DNA of 64,000 nt from the NCBI GenBank assembly GCA_031431475.1, contig JANPDL010000011.1:1-64000 (forward strand), read 5' to 3'. Made by a program: the position numbers and the translations under genes. Source of the DNA: JADCCX01 sp031431475 (GTDB taxonomy: Bacteria; Pseudomonadota; Alphaproteobacteria; Rhizobiales; Beijerinckiaceae). This document shows, piece by piece, positions 51,764 through 61,498 of this stretch (positions within the stretch are counted from its first letter, which is position 1; every line of letters starts with the position of its first letter). A model generated the notes under the pieces. The model was not told where the DNA came from and searched no databases. It was given only the letters and a program-made list of their open reading frames with translations.

Positions 51764-51813
51764 ATTGGCAAAGTCTCATACTTCAATATTATGTATCCGT
51801 TGGGATCATTTTG

Positions 51814-53061
51814 ATGCAGCGCTACTCCTTCTTCAGTCTGGCCCGGAACGCGCTCTCGCAACACGAGGGCTGGCAACGGGCATGGCGCAGCCCTCCGCTG
51901 AAACCTGAATATGACCTTGTTATCGTGGGTGCAGGGGGACATGGCCTGTCCACCGCCTATCATCTCGCCAAGGAGCACGGCATCACGAATGTGGCCGTCA
52001 TTGAGAAGGGCTGGCTGGGCGGCGGCAACACGGCGCGCAACACGCACACTATCCGCTCTAACTACCTGCGCGATGTCAGCATCCGCTTCCACGATGTGTC
52101 GGTGAAGCTCTACGAGCAGCTCTCGCGTGAGCTCAACTACAACATCCTGTTCAGCCAGCGCAGCATGATCGACCTGATCCAGAGCTGGTCCAAGCTGCGC
52201 GATTTGCGCCGCCGGTCCCTCGCGATGGCACTGCACGGCCCGGACTATCAGCTAATCTCGGTGCCAGATGTGCAGAAGCGCATCCCGGCGATGGGTGACC
52301 TGTCAGGCGTACGGCTCCCGCCACTCGCAGGCATGCTGCATCCGGCAGGCGCCATGGCGCGGCATGATGCCGTGGCCTGGTCCTATGCCAGAGCGGCGGA
52401 TTCACGGGGTGTCGAGATTCATCAACACACCGAGGTGACAGGGTTTACCTTCGGCACAAATGGTGCGGTCACGGGCGTTGAAACGAACCGCGGGACCGTC
52501 CGCGCCAGGAAAGTTGCCTTGGCGACGGCAGGCAACACGAGCCACGTGATCGCCAAGGCGGGGCTCAATCTGCCGCTGGTGACACGCAACCTGCAGGCCT
52601 TCGTTTCCGAGCCGGTCAAGCCCATCATCGATGTCATCGTGAACTGCCCCGATGTCGGGCTCTATGTGATGCAGTCGGACAAGGGCGAGCTTGTGATCGG
52701 CGGTGGCACCGATCCCATTCCGTCCTATCGTCAGGGCTGCCACTTCTCGACATTTGAAGATGTGGTTGCTTCGCTGGTCGAGCTGTTCCCGCGCTTCAAA
52801 AGCCTGAAGATGCTGAGGCAATGGGGCGGTGCCATCGAGTTTGCCTATGATGCCAGCCCGATCATTTCCAAAACGACGATTGAGGGCCTGCATGTCAGCA
52901 CAGGCTGGTATGGCGGCTTCAAGTCGATCCCTGTCGGTGGGCTGACCTATGCGCATCTTCTGGCTACCGGCGATCCGCATCCGCTGGCGGAAGCGTTTGG
53001 TCTGGATCGTTTCACCGGCCTGCGGTTCCTGCTTGAGGCAGGCACCGTTGCACAACGCTGA
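51814..53061 (+). CDS. soxB: sarcosine oxidase subunit beta (heterotetrameric type)
   Basis: A 415-residue FAD subunit: N-terminal FSLARNALSQHEGWQRAWR, dinucleotide fold YDLVIVGAGGHGLSTAYHLAKE, the GGGNTARNTHTIRSNYL block, ARHDAVAWSYARAADSRGVEI with His184, which may be the covalent FMN attachment site, and YGGFKSIPVGG near the end. In known enzymes the tetramer oxidises the N-methyl group of sarcosine and passes the carbon to tetrahydrofolate. The sequence is somewhat divergent, so another N-methyl amino acid is possible. ATG 51814 is preferred over the TTG three bases before it. Confidence 0.88.
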   Translation: MQRYSFFSLARNALSQHEGWQRAWRSPPLKPEYDLVIVGAGGHGLSTAYHLAKEHGITNVAVIEKGWLGGGNTARNTHTIRSNYLRDVSIRFHDVSVKLYEQLSRELNYNILFSQRSMIDLIQSWSKLRDLRRRSLAMALHGPDYQLISVPDVQKRIPAMGDLSGVRLPPLAGMLHPAGAMARHDAVAWSYARAADSRGVEIHQHTEVTGFTFGTNGAVTGVETNRGTVRARKVALATAGNTSHVIAKAGLNLPLVTRNLQAFVSEPVKPIIDVIVNCPDVGLYVMQSDKGELVIGGGTDPIPSYRQGCHFSTFEDVVASLVELFPRFKSLKMLRQWGGAIEFAYDASPIISKTTIEGLHVSTGWYGGFKSIPVGGLTYAHLLATGDPHPLAEAFGLDRFTGLRFLLEAGTVAQR

Positions 53062-53073
53062 GAGCCCAATTCC

Positions 53074-53337
53074 ATGCTGATACTGACATGCCCGTGGTGT
53101 GGTGAACGGCCCGAAGGCGAGTTCATGAATCTGGGCGAAGCTGTACCACCGCGCGCTGACGACCCGTCCGCCATGACTGACGCAGAGTGGTCCGCCTCCA
53201 TCAATGAGCGCAGGAATATTCGCGGGCGGCATACCGAACGCTGGTGGCACATGCGCGGTTGCGGCACTATTTTTGCCGTGGTCCGTGACACGATCACGCA
53301 TGACCTATTTGAAGCCGCTGACGAGCCCCGGCCATGA
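53074..53337 (+). CDS. soxD: sarcosine oxidase subunit delta
   Basis: An 87-residue zinc-binding subunit. The zinc ligands known from bacterial TSOX are at the same positions: Cys6, Cys9 (TCPWCGER), His59 and Cys63 (WWHMRGCG). ERRNIRGRHTERW matches the family block. Its stop overlaps the start of soxA (ATGA). Confidence 0.92.
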   Translation: MLILTCPWCGERPEGEFMNLGEAVPPRADDPSAMTDAEWSASINERRNIRGRHTERWWHMRGCGTIFAVVRDTITHDLFEAADEPRP

Positions 53338-56267
53338 CCACGTCGCGATTGCTTTCCGGTGGGCGCATTGACCGTTCGCGCCCTCTCCGGTTCTCCTTTG
53401 ACGGGATGAAGCTTGGCGGCTTCGCGGGTGATACGCTCGCATCGGCCCTGCTTGCCAATGACGCGATGATTGTGGGCCGCAGCTTCAAGCTTCACAGGCC
53501 ACGCGGTCTGTTTGGTGCGGGCTCGGATGACCCAAGCTCGATGGTCGAACGCCTTGGTCCAAGACCGGCAGCCAATCAGCTTGCGACAACGCTGCCGCTC
53601 GAAGATGGTGCCGTCTACCGCAGTGTCAGCACCTGGCCCAATGCACGCCACGATGTCGGCGCGGTGGCGCAGTTGTTCTCACGGCTGCTGCCAGCAGGGT
53701 TCTACTACAAGACCTTCATGTGGCCGACCTGGCACCTGTTCGAGCCGTTCATTCGCGGGGCGGCTGGTCTGGGGCGCGTGCCAGGCCACGATGCGTGGGA
53801 GCCTGTCAGCGAAAGCCGGTTTGGTGATTGTGACCTGCTGGTGATTGGTGCGGGACCGGCGGGTCTCGGCGCGGCGCTGGCTGCCGGACGTGGCGGCGCG
53901 CGGGTCATTCTGGTTGATGACGGGACATCCCCCGGCGGCCGGCTGATCAGCGACGGTGGTGATCCGGATGATTGGGTCGGCACGAGCATCGCTGAACTGA
54001 AATCGTTGCCCAACGTCCATATGCTAATTGCATCCACCGCATGGGGGTATCACGAGCATAATCTCATCACTGTCCTTGAGCGCAATCCGGTGGATGCACC
54101 GGACCTCGATTTCAGGAACTGGAAGATCCGGGCGCGGCAGGTTGTGGTTGCGGCAGGGGCCTTCGAACGGCCCATTCCATTCGCAGACAACGACCGACCG
54201 GGCATCATGCTGGCCTCTGCCGTGCGCACCTGGCTCGGCCGTTTTGGCGTGAGGCCGGGCAAGCAAGCCGTCGTGTTCACCAACAATGATTCCGCCTGCT
54301 CGACTGCTCTTGCACTGGCAGCGACCGGAGCCGCCGTGACCGTGGTCGATGTACGCCATGAAACGAGCAATCAAGTCAGAGAGGCGCTGGATCAGGCGGG
54401 TGTCACGCTGCTGAATGGTTCAATGGTCTGCAAAGCCTACGGCAGCAAACGGGTTGAGGCCGTCGATGTCATCGACGCGGATGGAAAGACAATCCGGCTA
54501 CCCTGCGATCTTGTCGCATTGTCCGGTGGCTGGAATCCGGCTTTTCACCTGGCGTCACAGACGCGCGAGACCCGCTCGGTCTGGCATGATGATCTTGCAA
54601 CCTTCGTCGCTTCACATGGGGACACCCGTTTTCGGCTGGCAGGTGCAGCCCGTGCCGAGTTCGAGCCGATGGCCTGCGTGCGGGATGGTGTGCGCGCCGC
54701 GACCGAAGCCTTGCAGGCTCTGGGCATGACGACACCATCAATCTCGATACCAGAATTGCATGAGCCCTTCATTGCACGCACGGTCCAGCCACTCTGGTTC
54801 GTGCCACCGCGCAAGAAGGGCGAGAAAGTATTTGTTGATCTCTCCGGCGACGTCACGACGGCTGATCTTGGACTGGCCCTGCGCGAGGGATTCGACTCCA
54901 TAGAGCTGGTGAAGCGCTACACAACCGCCGGTATGGGCGTGGATCAGGGCAAATCCGGCAATGTCAATGTCATCGGAATCGTCGGAACGCTGACAGGCAC
55001 GGCCACGCAGAGTGTCGGGACCACCACCTTCCGCCCGCCCTTCGTTCCGGTCGAGTTTGGTTCGATAGCCGGAGCGCGACACAAGGCGCGCCTTTATCCG
55101 TGGAGGCACACCCCTCTGACGGACTGGCATATCCAGCAAGGCGCGGTGATGTATGAGGTCGGCCTGCGCTGGCAAAGACCGGGCTTCTATCCGAAGCCTG
55201 GCGAAAACGGGCAGACAGCAGCATCCCGCGAAGCAAGCGCGGTGCGAAATTCTGTGGGCGTCTATGATGGAACGCCGCTGGGCAAATTCCAGCTGAAGGG
55301 ACCAGACGTCCCGGCGCTTCTGGACCTGCTCTACATCAGCGACTTCAGCAAGCTTGCGCCACGGCGCGGCAAGTATGGTGTCATGATGTCGGACGATGGT
55401 CTCATCATGGACGACGGTGTTGTCTTCCGGCTGAACGATACCCAGTGGCTGCTGCATTCATCGACGGGCGCGGCGGACCGCGTTCACCTGCATATCGAAC
55501 AGATACTCCAGATCCATCGTCCGCACTGGCGTGTCAGCATCATCCCGGTGACCTCTCAGTGGGCGAATGCCACTTTGTGCGGCCCGAGAGCGCGCGATGT
55601 ACTGGCTGCGATGGAGCCAGACTTTGACATCTCAAGGGAAGCACTGCCTTTCATGGGCATGGCGGAAGGTATGATCGGCGATATTCCCGTGCGCGTGTTC
55701 AAGGTCAGCTGGACGGGCGAGGCGAGCTTTGAACTCAACACGCCTGCCCGTTATGCCACTGCCTTGTGGGATAAGGTGATGGCGACAGGAGCACGCTTTG
55801 GCATCACTCCGGTCGGTTCCGAGGCCAATCATATCCTGCGCGTCGAGGCCGGATATCTGTCGACGGGCCACGAGGTGGACGGCACCTCGGATGCCTATGA
55901 TCTCGGCTTTGGTCCGCTGGTTTCGAAAACCAAACTGGACTTCATGGGCAAGCGCTCGATGGACCTGCGCCGCAAGGCAGACCCGGAGCGCTTCGAGCTT
56001 GTCGGGTATTTGCCGGTCGAGCCATCGCGCATGGTTCCGGAAGGCGCGCCAATCACACCGGGCGGCAACAAGGCTGATCAGGCAGGGTTTGTTTCAGCCT
56101 GTGTGATGAGCGTCGCACTCGGCCGGTCTATTGCCTTGGGGCTTCTGCACAAGGGGCGCAGCCGCATGGGGGAAACGGTCCATGCGCGGGTTCGGGACGA
56201 AATCATCCCGATGACAGTGGTTGCACCGGTATTCCATGATGCCGATCGTTCGCGGGTGAAATCATGA
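53334..56267 (+). CDS. soxA: sarcosine oxidase subunit alpha
   Basis: A 977-residue subunit: N-terminal 2Fe-2S-ferredoxin-like fold that has lost its cysteines, as usual in TSOX alpha (RFSFDGMKLGGFAGDTLASALLAN), an NAD-binding flavoprotein region (LLVIGAGPAGLGAALAAGRGG, then RQVVVAAGAFERPIPFADND), and a C-terminal GcvT-like folate-binding half (from about residue 600: GVYDGTPLGKFQLKGPDV, YGVMMSDDGLIMDDGV). In place of the common SSLGKIEV type segment it has TPLGKFQL, one sign of divergence from the best-known enzymes. Coupled by ATGA overlaps to soxD and soxG. Confidence 0.9.
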   Translation: MTTSRLLSGGRIDRSRPLRFSFDGMKLGGFAGDTLASALLANDAMIVGRSFKLHRPRGLFGAGSDDPSSMVERLGPRPAANQLATTLPLEDGAVYRSVSTWPNARHDVGAVAQLFSRLLPAGFYYKTFMWPTWHLFEPFIRGAAGLGRVPGHDAWEPVSESRFGDCDLLVIGAGPAGLGAALAAGRGGARVILVDDGTSPGGRLISDGGDPDDWVGTSIAELKSLPNVHMLIASTAWGYHEHNLITVLERNPVDAPDLDFRNWKIRARQVVVAAGAFERPIPFADNDRPGIMLASAVRTWLGRFGVRPGKQAVVFTNNDSACSTALALAATGAAVTVVDVRHETSNQVREALDQAGVTLLNGSMVCKAYGSKRVEAVDVIDADGKTIRLPCDLVALSGGWNPAFHLASQTRETRSVWHDDLATFVASHGDTRFRLAGAARAEFEPMACVRDGVRAATEALQALGMTTPSISIPELHEPFIARTVQPLWFVPPRKKGEKVFVDLSGDVTTADLGLALREGFDSIELVKRYTTAGMGVDQGKSGNVNVIGIVGTLTGTATQSVGTTTFRPPFVPVEFGSIAGARHKARLYPWRHTPLTDWHIQQGAVMYEVGLRWQRPGFYPKPGENGQTAASREASAVRNSVGVYDGTPLGKFQLKGPDVPALLDLLYISDFSKLAPRRGKYGVMMSDDGLIMDDGVVFRLNDTQWLLHSSTGAADRVHLHIEQILQIHRPHWRVSIIPVTSQWANATLCGPRARDVLAAMEPDFDISREALPFMGMAEGMIGDIPVRVFKVSWTGEASFELNTPARYATALWDKVMATGARFGITPVGSEANHILRVEAGYLSTGHEVDGTSDAYDLGFGPLVSKTKLDFMGKRSMDLRRKADPERFELVGYLPVEPSRMVPEGAPITPGGNKADQAGFVSACVMSVALGRSIALGLLHKGRSRMGETVHARVRDEIIPMTVVAPVFHDADRSRVKS

Positions 56268-56842
56268 TCGGGACACGTTACGACGCAACGCTTAAACGCC
56301 TCACGATGCGGACGCTGTTCGACATTCGTGGCAGTGAAGCAGGTATGGCTGCGGGGCTTGCAAGCGCCGGGATCAGGTTGCCGGTCGTTCGTCACCAACT
56401 GCAGCGCGATACATCGGGTATTGAGGTCATGCGTCTGGGACCTGGGCGCGTGGTGATACTTGCGCTGCCTGAAGCAGAAACCGCGCTCGACAGCCGCCTT
56501 CAGGCTGCTTTTGCAAGTGTCGCCGATGCTGATTGCGCGCTCGTTTCAGACATGTTCGTCAGCTTCGAACTGTCAGGTCCGGGCAGCGAGGATGTACTCA
56601 GACAGGGAGCGCCGCTTGATCTGTCGAGCCAGCGCTTTCCGGCTGATATGGCAAGCGGCACGGAGCTATGGGCTGCCAGCGTTATCCTGATACGGTCATC
56701 CGTTGACCTGACCTGTTTCCGCATTGTCGTAGAGCGTTCATTTGCGGGATATATCGAGAATTGGCTGATAACGGCGACCGGTGGCCAATCGAGTTTGCGG
56801 CCCGGCGTGATGATGTCTCCACCAGTGTCACTGCACCCATGA
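56264..56842 (+). CDS. soxG: sarcosine oxidase subunit gamma
   Basis: A 192-residue small subunit, recognised mainly by place and the C-terminal GcvT-like segments (DMFVSFELSGPGSEDVLRQG, then CFRIVVERSFAGYIENWLI). The gamma subunit shields the folate-binding part of alpha. Completes a B-D-A-G set in the standard order; the folate genes (glyA, purU, folD) that often accompany it are missing. Confidence 0.85.
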   Translation: MIGTRYDATLKRLTMRTLFDIRGSEAGMAAGLASAGIRLPVVRHQLQRDTSGIEVMRLGPGRVVILALPEAETALDSRLQAAFASVADADCALVSDMFVSFELSGPGSEDVLRQGAPLDLSSQRFPADMASGTELWAASVILIRSSVDLTCFRIVVERSFAGYIENWLITATGGQSSLRPGVMMSPPVSLHP

Positions 56843-56914
56843 TGAGCTTGTCTTGATGCTGGCACTCAAGCGAGCCTATGTCATGATCGTTGCCAGTGAC
56901 GGGATTGCTCGACC

Positions 56915-57913
56915 ATGAAAGCCACCGCATTCGATATGCATTCGCATTATTATGGCGGATTGGTCGATGATCTGCTGCTGCGGCAGGAGCGTCCCAACGT
57001 CTCGCGCAACCCGAGCGGGCGGCTGGTTCTCAATGCCATGACAGCCTCCACTGAGATGTCGGATGGCTATACCGATCTGGCCGCCCGGCTGGCCTATATG
57101 GACGCCAACCGGATTGCTACGCAGTTGCTGACATTTCCCGGTGCGCTCGGCGTCGATGTCATGCCCGTGGCGGAAGTCGGCTCTGCCATCCGGGCCTACA
57201 ACAAACATCTTGCCGGAATTTGTCACGGCTCCTCCGGTCGCTTCATCGGGCTGGCAGGTCTGCCGCTGGCCGATATGGCGGAAGCCTGTCGCGAGATGAC
57301 CCGTGTCCGCCTTGAACTCGGCCTGCTGGGGGCCATTCTGCCGGGTAATTACTTCCTGTCACTGGAGGCCGTAAAAACGCTGGAGCCTGTCTTTCAGGCG
57401 GCCAACACGTCTGGCGCGCTGCTGATGATCCATCCCGGTCTGATGCCCGGCGAAAGCCCGCCCGCACCCTACACCGATACTCCGGTCTACAGGGCATCAG
57501 TTTTCAACCTGCAGGCTTCCCTGTCGCAGATGGCAATGACGGTTCTCGCGGGTAAACTCAGCGAGGCCTATCCAAATATCACCTTCCAGCTGGTCAATCT
57601 CGGCGGCACCCTGCCCTTCGTGCTGGAGCGCCTGGAGGCCGTCGCCCTGTCCCGTCCACCGCATGTGGCGTTTCCCAGAGAGAGCTTGCGCGGGATGGTC
57701 TATGATTGCGCCTCGCTTGGGCCGCGAGCGCTGGAACTGGCGGTGAAGGTCTTCGGTGCCGATCGGATCATGATGGGTACGGACTATCCGATCTTTGCCC
57801 CCGATCAGGTGCGCAGTACGATCGAAGCGGCGAATTTGAGCGATCAGGACAAGGCGCTGATCCTGCACGGCACGGCGCAGCGTGTTGTGGCCCGCCTGAA
57901 CCGGTCAGTGTGA
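56915..57913 (+). CDS. amidohydrolase-2 (ACMSD/LigW-like) metal-dependent hydrolase or decarboxylase
   Basis: A 332-residue TIM-barrel protein. Metal site: AFDMHSHYYGG (His-x-His), LLMIHPGLMPG (His) and MMGTDYPIFAPDQ (Asp), as in the ACMSD family, which contains decarboxylases (aminocarboxymuconate semialdehyde, 5-carboxyvanillate) and some hydrolases. It lies 72 bases after soxG on the same strand and is probably in the same operon; its stop overlaps the convergent ATPase gene stop by 9 bases. The reaction is not defined. Confidence 0.82.
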   Translation: MKATAFDMHSHYYGGLVDDLLLRQERPNVSRNPSGRLVLNAMTASTEMSDGYTDLAARLAYMDANRIATQLLTFPGALGVDVMPVAEVGSAIRAYNKHLAGICHGSSGRFIGLAGLPLADMAEACREMTRVRLELGLLGAILPGNYFLSLEAVKTLEPVFQAANTSGALLMIHPGLMPGESPPAPYTDTPVYRASVFNLQASLSQMAMTVLAGKLSEAYPNITFQLVNLGGTLPFVLERLEAVALSRPPHVAFPRESLRGMVYDCASLGPRALELAVKVFGADRIMMGTDYPIFAPDQVRSTIEAANLSDQDKALILHGTAQRVVARLNRSV

Positions 57914-58648
57914 CAGAATCTGGCTGAGAAAGAGCCTGGTCCGTTCTGATTCCGGGGACGCAAAAAACTGGGCGGGCGGGGCTGTCTCCACGATCCGCCC
58001 ATGGTCCATGAACACCATCGTGTCGGCAACCTTGCGGGCAAATCCCATCTCGTGCGTCACGCAGATCATGGTCATGCCGGATTGCGCCAGCTCGATCATG
58101 ACATCAAGCACCTCCTTGATCATCTCTGGATCAAGTGCCGAGGTCGGCTCATCAAACAGCATTACCTTGGGTTCCATGCACAGCGAGCGCGCAATGGCGA
58201 CGCGTTGCTGCTGACCACCGGAGAGCTGGGCCGGATATTTCGCGGCCTGTTCAGGAATGCGCACTTTTTCGAGATAGCTCATGGCCCGGTCACGGGCCTC
58301 GGCTCTTGGTGTGCCGCGCGCGCGGCGCTGCGCCAGAACACAATTGTCGAGCACGGTCAGATGCGGAAACAGATTGAATTGCTGGAAGACCATGCCGACC
58401 TCGCGTCTGATGGCAGCGACATTGCGCATGTCTTCGTCGAGCGTGATGCCATCCACGATGATGGTGCCCTCGTCATGCTCTTCGAGCCGGTTGATGCAAC
58501 GGATCAGGGTTGATTTCCCCGAGCCGGAAGGCCCGCAGATAACCACGCGCTGGCCGCTGTTGACGTCCAGATTCACATCCTTGAGGACATGGAAGGTGCC
58601 GAACCATTTGTTGACGCCACGCATCGAGATCATGGGACCATCGGGCAT
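57905..58648 (-). CDS. polar amino-acid ABC importer ATP-binding protein
   Basis: A 247-residue GlnQ/HisP-type ATPase: Walker A VICGPSGSGKSTLIRCINRLE, QFNLFPHLTVLDN (Q-loop), QLSGGQQQRVAIARSLCME, VMLFDEPTSALDPEM and VTHEMGFARKVADTMVFMDHG. ATG 58648 overlaps the deacylase stop (TGATG), so the two are translationally coupled. Works with the two permeases and binding protein at 59.7-62.3 kb. Confidence 0.92.
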   Translation of the reverse strand: MPDGPMISMRGVNKWFGTFHVLKDVNLDVNSGQRVVICGPSGSGKSTLIRCINRLEEHDEGTIIVDGITLDEDMRNVAAIRREVGMVFQQFNLFPHLTVLDNCVLAQRRARGTPRAEARDRAMSYLEKVRIPEQAAKYPAQLSGGQQQRVAIARSLCMEPKVMLFDEPTSALDPEMIKEVLDVMIELAQSGMTMICVTHEMGFARKVADTMVFMDHGRIVETAPPAQFFASPESERTRLFLSQILSH

Positions 58649-59685
58649 CACGCGTCCCCCAGAAATTCGCCATCAGTAATGGCTTGGCCGGTATGGCATA
58701 GGTAATCGCCACGGCGGACCATAGGCATGGTGCGCATGCAGAGCACCTTGCCAGAGGCGGTGAAATGCGACGGGACTGCTTGTCGTGACAGGTCATCCAT
58801 TGGCCAGATCACACCTGCGAGTTCGCCATCAGCGACAACATCGTTGAGGCTGGTGCGGGCTTCAAACAGGCCATCAACCTGTGCCACCACGAAAGCTGTG
58901 GCTGAGGCCGTGTGGTGCAGGGTGGTGCGTGTTGGGCTGACAGCGCCCCGCAATGTGCCGGCGTGACGAAGCAAGTTGAGAGTGCCTTCCCAGCCGATCT
59001 CGAAGGCATTGCGGTCAAACATCGCGCCGCCACCAAGTTCTGTGGCCACCATGACCACGCCGTGGCGCTCGCAGGCCGCTGACAATGAGCCACCAGAGGA
59101 GGTCGCCATGACGACAGCGGTCAGTGGCGCGCCGAATGCGTGGCAGGCTGCAAGCTTGCGGGCGCGAAACGTGCGATCACCCACGCCATAGACATAGCCG
59201 CAAGGGCTGAAGACAGATTTTGTGCCCCCTGAATGAAGATCAATGGCCACACTGGTCTGCGGCAGAATGGCCCGTTCAATGAAGTCAGCGATCATTGCAG
59301 TCGGGCCGCTCGTCGCGTGACCCGGAAACGCGCGGTTCATGTTCTGCTGGTCGATAGGCGAGGTCCGGCTGCGTGCTTCGACGGCAGGCCAGTTCACGCC
59401 GGGCATGATAATGATGCGACCGGACACGTCTGCTGGCTCCAGCTCGGCCAGCAGCTTGCGGGCAATGACCAGCCCCTCGTATTCATCACCATGCACGCCT
59501 GCGGTTACAAACGCTGTCGGTCCGTCGCCGCCATGTATGACGGCAATCGGCACTGGAATCACACCGTAGGCGTGAACATTATCGGACCAGGACAGACGCA
59601 GATACCCTATGCGTTTGCCTCGTGCCTCAAGATCAATGCTGGCGGCCAGAGGTGGCGACATCTCAGCTTCGCACGCCTGTCGCAT
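58648..59685 (-). CDS. AstE/AspA-family deacylase (DoeB-like)
   Basis: A 345-residue zinc carboxypeptidase-fold protein of the succinylglutamate desuccinylase/aspartoacylase family. Zinc ligands: AGVHGDEYEGL (His, Glu) and AIDLHSGG (His); PGVNWPAVEARSRTSPIDQQNMNRAFPG is the substrate-binding block. DoeB, N-acetyl-diaminobutyrate deacetylase of ectoine breakdown, is a close type, but other doe/eut genes are absent. Probable role: removal of an acyl group from an imported amino-acid derivative. It sits inside the transporter operon, overlapping the permease (59663-59685) and the ATPase. Confidence 0.82.
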   Translation of the reverse strand: MRQACEAEMSPPLAASIDLEARGKRIGYLRLSWSDNVHAYGVIPVPIAVIHGGDGPTAFVTAGVHGDEYEGLVIARKLLAELEPADVSGRIIIMPGVNWPAVEARSRTSPIDQQNMNRAFPGHATSGPTAMIADFIERAILPQTSVAIDLHSGGTKSVFSPCGYVYGVGDRTFRARKLAACHAFGAPLTAVVMATSSGGSLSAACERHGVVMVATELGGGAMFDRNAFEIGWEGTLNLLRHAGTLRGAVSPTRTTLHHTASATAFVVAQVDGLFEARTSLNDVVADGELAGVIWPMDDLSRQAVPSHFTASGKVLCMRTMPMVRRGDYLCHTGQAITDGEFLGDA

Positions 59686-60586
59686 CGCGTTCGAGGCGAC
59701 CGAAAATCAGGGACAGGCTCCAGCAGATCAGAAAGTAGATCAGCCCGACAAACAGCAGCACCTCGAACACGCGTTGCGTCGAGATCTGGATATCCTGCGC
59801 CACGAAAGTGAGTTCCTGTACCGAAACCAGAGAGACCAGCGACGAGTCCTTGATCATCTGGATGAACTGGTTCGACAAGGGTGGAATGACATTGCGCATA
59901 GCCTGTGGAAAGACCACGAACCGCATCACGTCGAGGCGGGACATACCCAGACTGTTGCCCGCCTCGATTTGCGAGCGTGGAATGGATTCCAAGCCTGCAC
60001 GGACAATCTCCGTAACATAGGCTCCGGTGAACACGGAGAGGCAAATCAGGCCGACTATGAAATTCTCGATCCTGCCGGGCGGTCCGAAAAAGACGGATAC
60101 CCACCATTGCACCTCCTGCGGCCAGCGCGCGACCCGGTCGGCAATGCCCAGCGAGGGCAGGATCTGGCTCGTGATGAAGAACACGAAAACAAAGACAAAC
60201 ACGATGGGCGGGATGTTGCGGATCAGCATGACATAGCTCGTGCTGATCAGGCGTGGCAGCAGGCGGCGGCTGGTCCGCGCCCAGCCCATGATCGCGCCAA
60301 TGACCGATGCCAGAAGGATACCCCAGACCGCCAGACGCAACGTCGTGGCGAGGCCAAGAAGGATGGCGTTGGGGACCCAGTTTCCGGTCTTGGGATCAAT
60401 GCGTGCGATCCATGGCCAGACGGTGCTCCAGTCCCAGCGGTAGTACAGGACTACCTGGCTCCGCCAGACAAAGTATCCAAGTGCAGCGCCCAACAGCGCC
60501 AGAAGGACAGCATCGATCCAGCTGAACCGCAGCGCCTTCCGGCGCCGCAGCGGTTGTCTGTCAGACGCATGGGTAGTCTGGCTCAT
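59663..60586 (-). CDS. polar amino-acid ABC importer permease
   Basis: A 307-residue HisMQ-type permease with about six to eight hydrophobic segments: LISTSYVMLIRNIPPIVFVFV, AYVTEIVRAGLESIPRSQIEAG and the EAA loop GNSLGMSRLDVMRFVVFPQAMRNVIPP. I start at ATG 60586 (MSQTTHASDRQP); the open frame upstream overlaps the binding-protein gene. The 3' end overlaps the deacylase gene by 23 bases. Confidence 0.9.
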   Translation of the reverse strand: MSQTTHASDRQPLRRRKALRFSWIDAVLLALLGAALGYFVWRSQVVLYYRWDWSTVWPWIARIDPKTGNWVPNAILLGLATTLRLAVWGILLASVIGAIMGWARTSRRLLPRLISTSYVMLIRNIPPIVFVFVFVFFITSQILPSLGIADRVARWPQEVQWWVSVFFGPPGRIENFIVGLICLSVFTGAYVTEIVRAGLESIPRSQIEAGNSLGMSRLDVMRFVVFPQAMRNVIPPLSNQFIQMIKDSSLVSLVSVQELTFVAQDIQISTQRVFEVLLFVGLIYFLICWSLSLIFGRLERDATGVRS

Positions 60587-60608
60587 AGGGCCGGGCAGCC
60601 CTGGCCGT

Positions 60609-61448
60609 CTATTGCTTGACCTGATCCGCCCAGGCGCGACTGCGGAACCAGTAGTCACGACGCTCTTTCAGCCAGCCGCTGTCGCGATTTGCCGCGATCC
60701 AGGCATTAAAGAAGGCAAGCGCATCATGGTCGCCCTTGCGAACGGCAAAGCCTTCGACGCTGGTTGTGATGAAGGTATCCGTCGGCTTGAACAGGCGATC
60801 CGGATTCTGAAGGACGGCAAATGTCGGTGCCGGCTCGCTGGTGATTGCAGCATGCGCATTGCCGTTCGCGACCTCTTGGTAGACGATAGCCGTATCATCG
60901 AACTGGCGAAGCGTGGCCTTCGGGAAGGTGGTCTCGATGTATTTGCAGGCCACCGTGCCACGACGGCAGACGAAGGTGACATTGGTCGCGTTATAGTCAG
61001 CAGGCCATGTCAGCTTTTCCGCCAGTTGCTTGCTGGCGGCTGCACCCGTTCCCGATTGGGAATAGGGAATGGTGAAATTGACCTGAATCGCGCGCGGCGT
61101 TGTAATGCTCAAGCCGCCGATGATCGTGTCAAACCGGCTCGCCAGGAGCGCCGGGATGATGCCGTCAAAGGCAGTGGGCACAAGTTCGAGTTCGACCTCA
61201 AGATCCGCTGCCAGTTTCTTGGCAACATCGACCTCGAAACCGATCCAGTCATTCTTGGTGTCACGCATGGCCCATGGCACAAAGCTTCCCATACCGACGA
61301 TCAGCTTGCCGCGCCGCTTGATTGTGTCAATCAAATTGGCCGGAGCCGTCGCTTGAGCAGCAGCCGGTACGGCAGCGACTATGGTCAACAGGCCCGCGGC
61401 AACGAGGCCTCCGGCCAGCAGTGTCTTCAGTCTCTTGAACATCGTCAT
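60609..61448 (-). CDS. polar amino-acid ABC importer substrate-binding protein
   Basis: A 279-residue family 3 binding protein with signal peptide (LLAGGLVAAGLLTIVAAVPAAAQA). Features: IKRRGKLIVGMGSFVPWAMRDTKNDWIGFEVDVAKKLA, VPTAFDGIIPALLASRFDTIIGGLSIT and a C-terminal AFFNAWIAANRDSGWLKERRDYWF. The cationic-versus-neutral preference cannot be read off. GGGGAG lies 7-12 bases before ATG 61448. Confidence 0.9.
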   Translation of the reverse strand: MTMFKRLKTLLAGGLVAAGLLTIVAAVPAAAQATAPANLIDTIKRRGKLIVGMGSFVPWAMRDTKNDWIGFEVDVAKKLAADLEVELELVPTAFDGIIPALLASRFDTIIGGLSITTPRAIQVNFTIPYSQSGTGAAASKQLAEKLTWPADYNATNVTFVCRRGTVACKYIETTFPKATLRQFDDTAIVYQEVANGNAHAAITSEPAPTFAVLQNPDRLFKPTDTFITTSVEGFAVRKGDHDALAFFNAWIAANRDSGWLKERRDYWFRSRAWADQVKQ

Positions 61449-61498
61449 CTCGGTCTCCCCATCGTTGACTCGTTAAGTCCAAAGCAAGCATTGCGCCA

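Noticed and set aside
51720..51813. Glycine-type riboswitch upstream of the sox operon
   Set aside because: The gap to soxB is only 94 bases and AT-rich, too short and without the paired aptamer core; a LysR operator explains it better.
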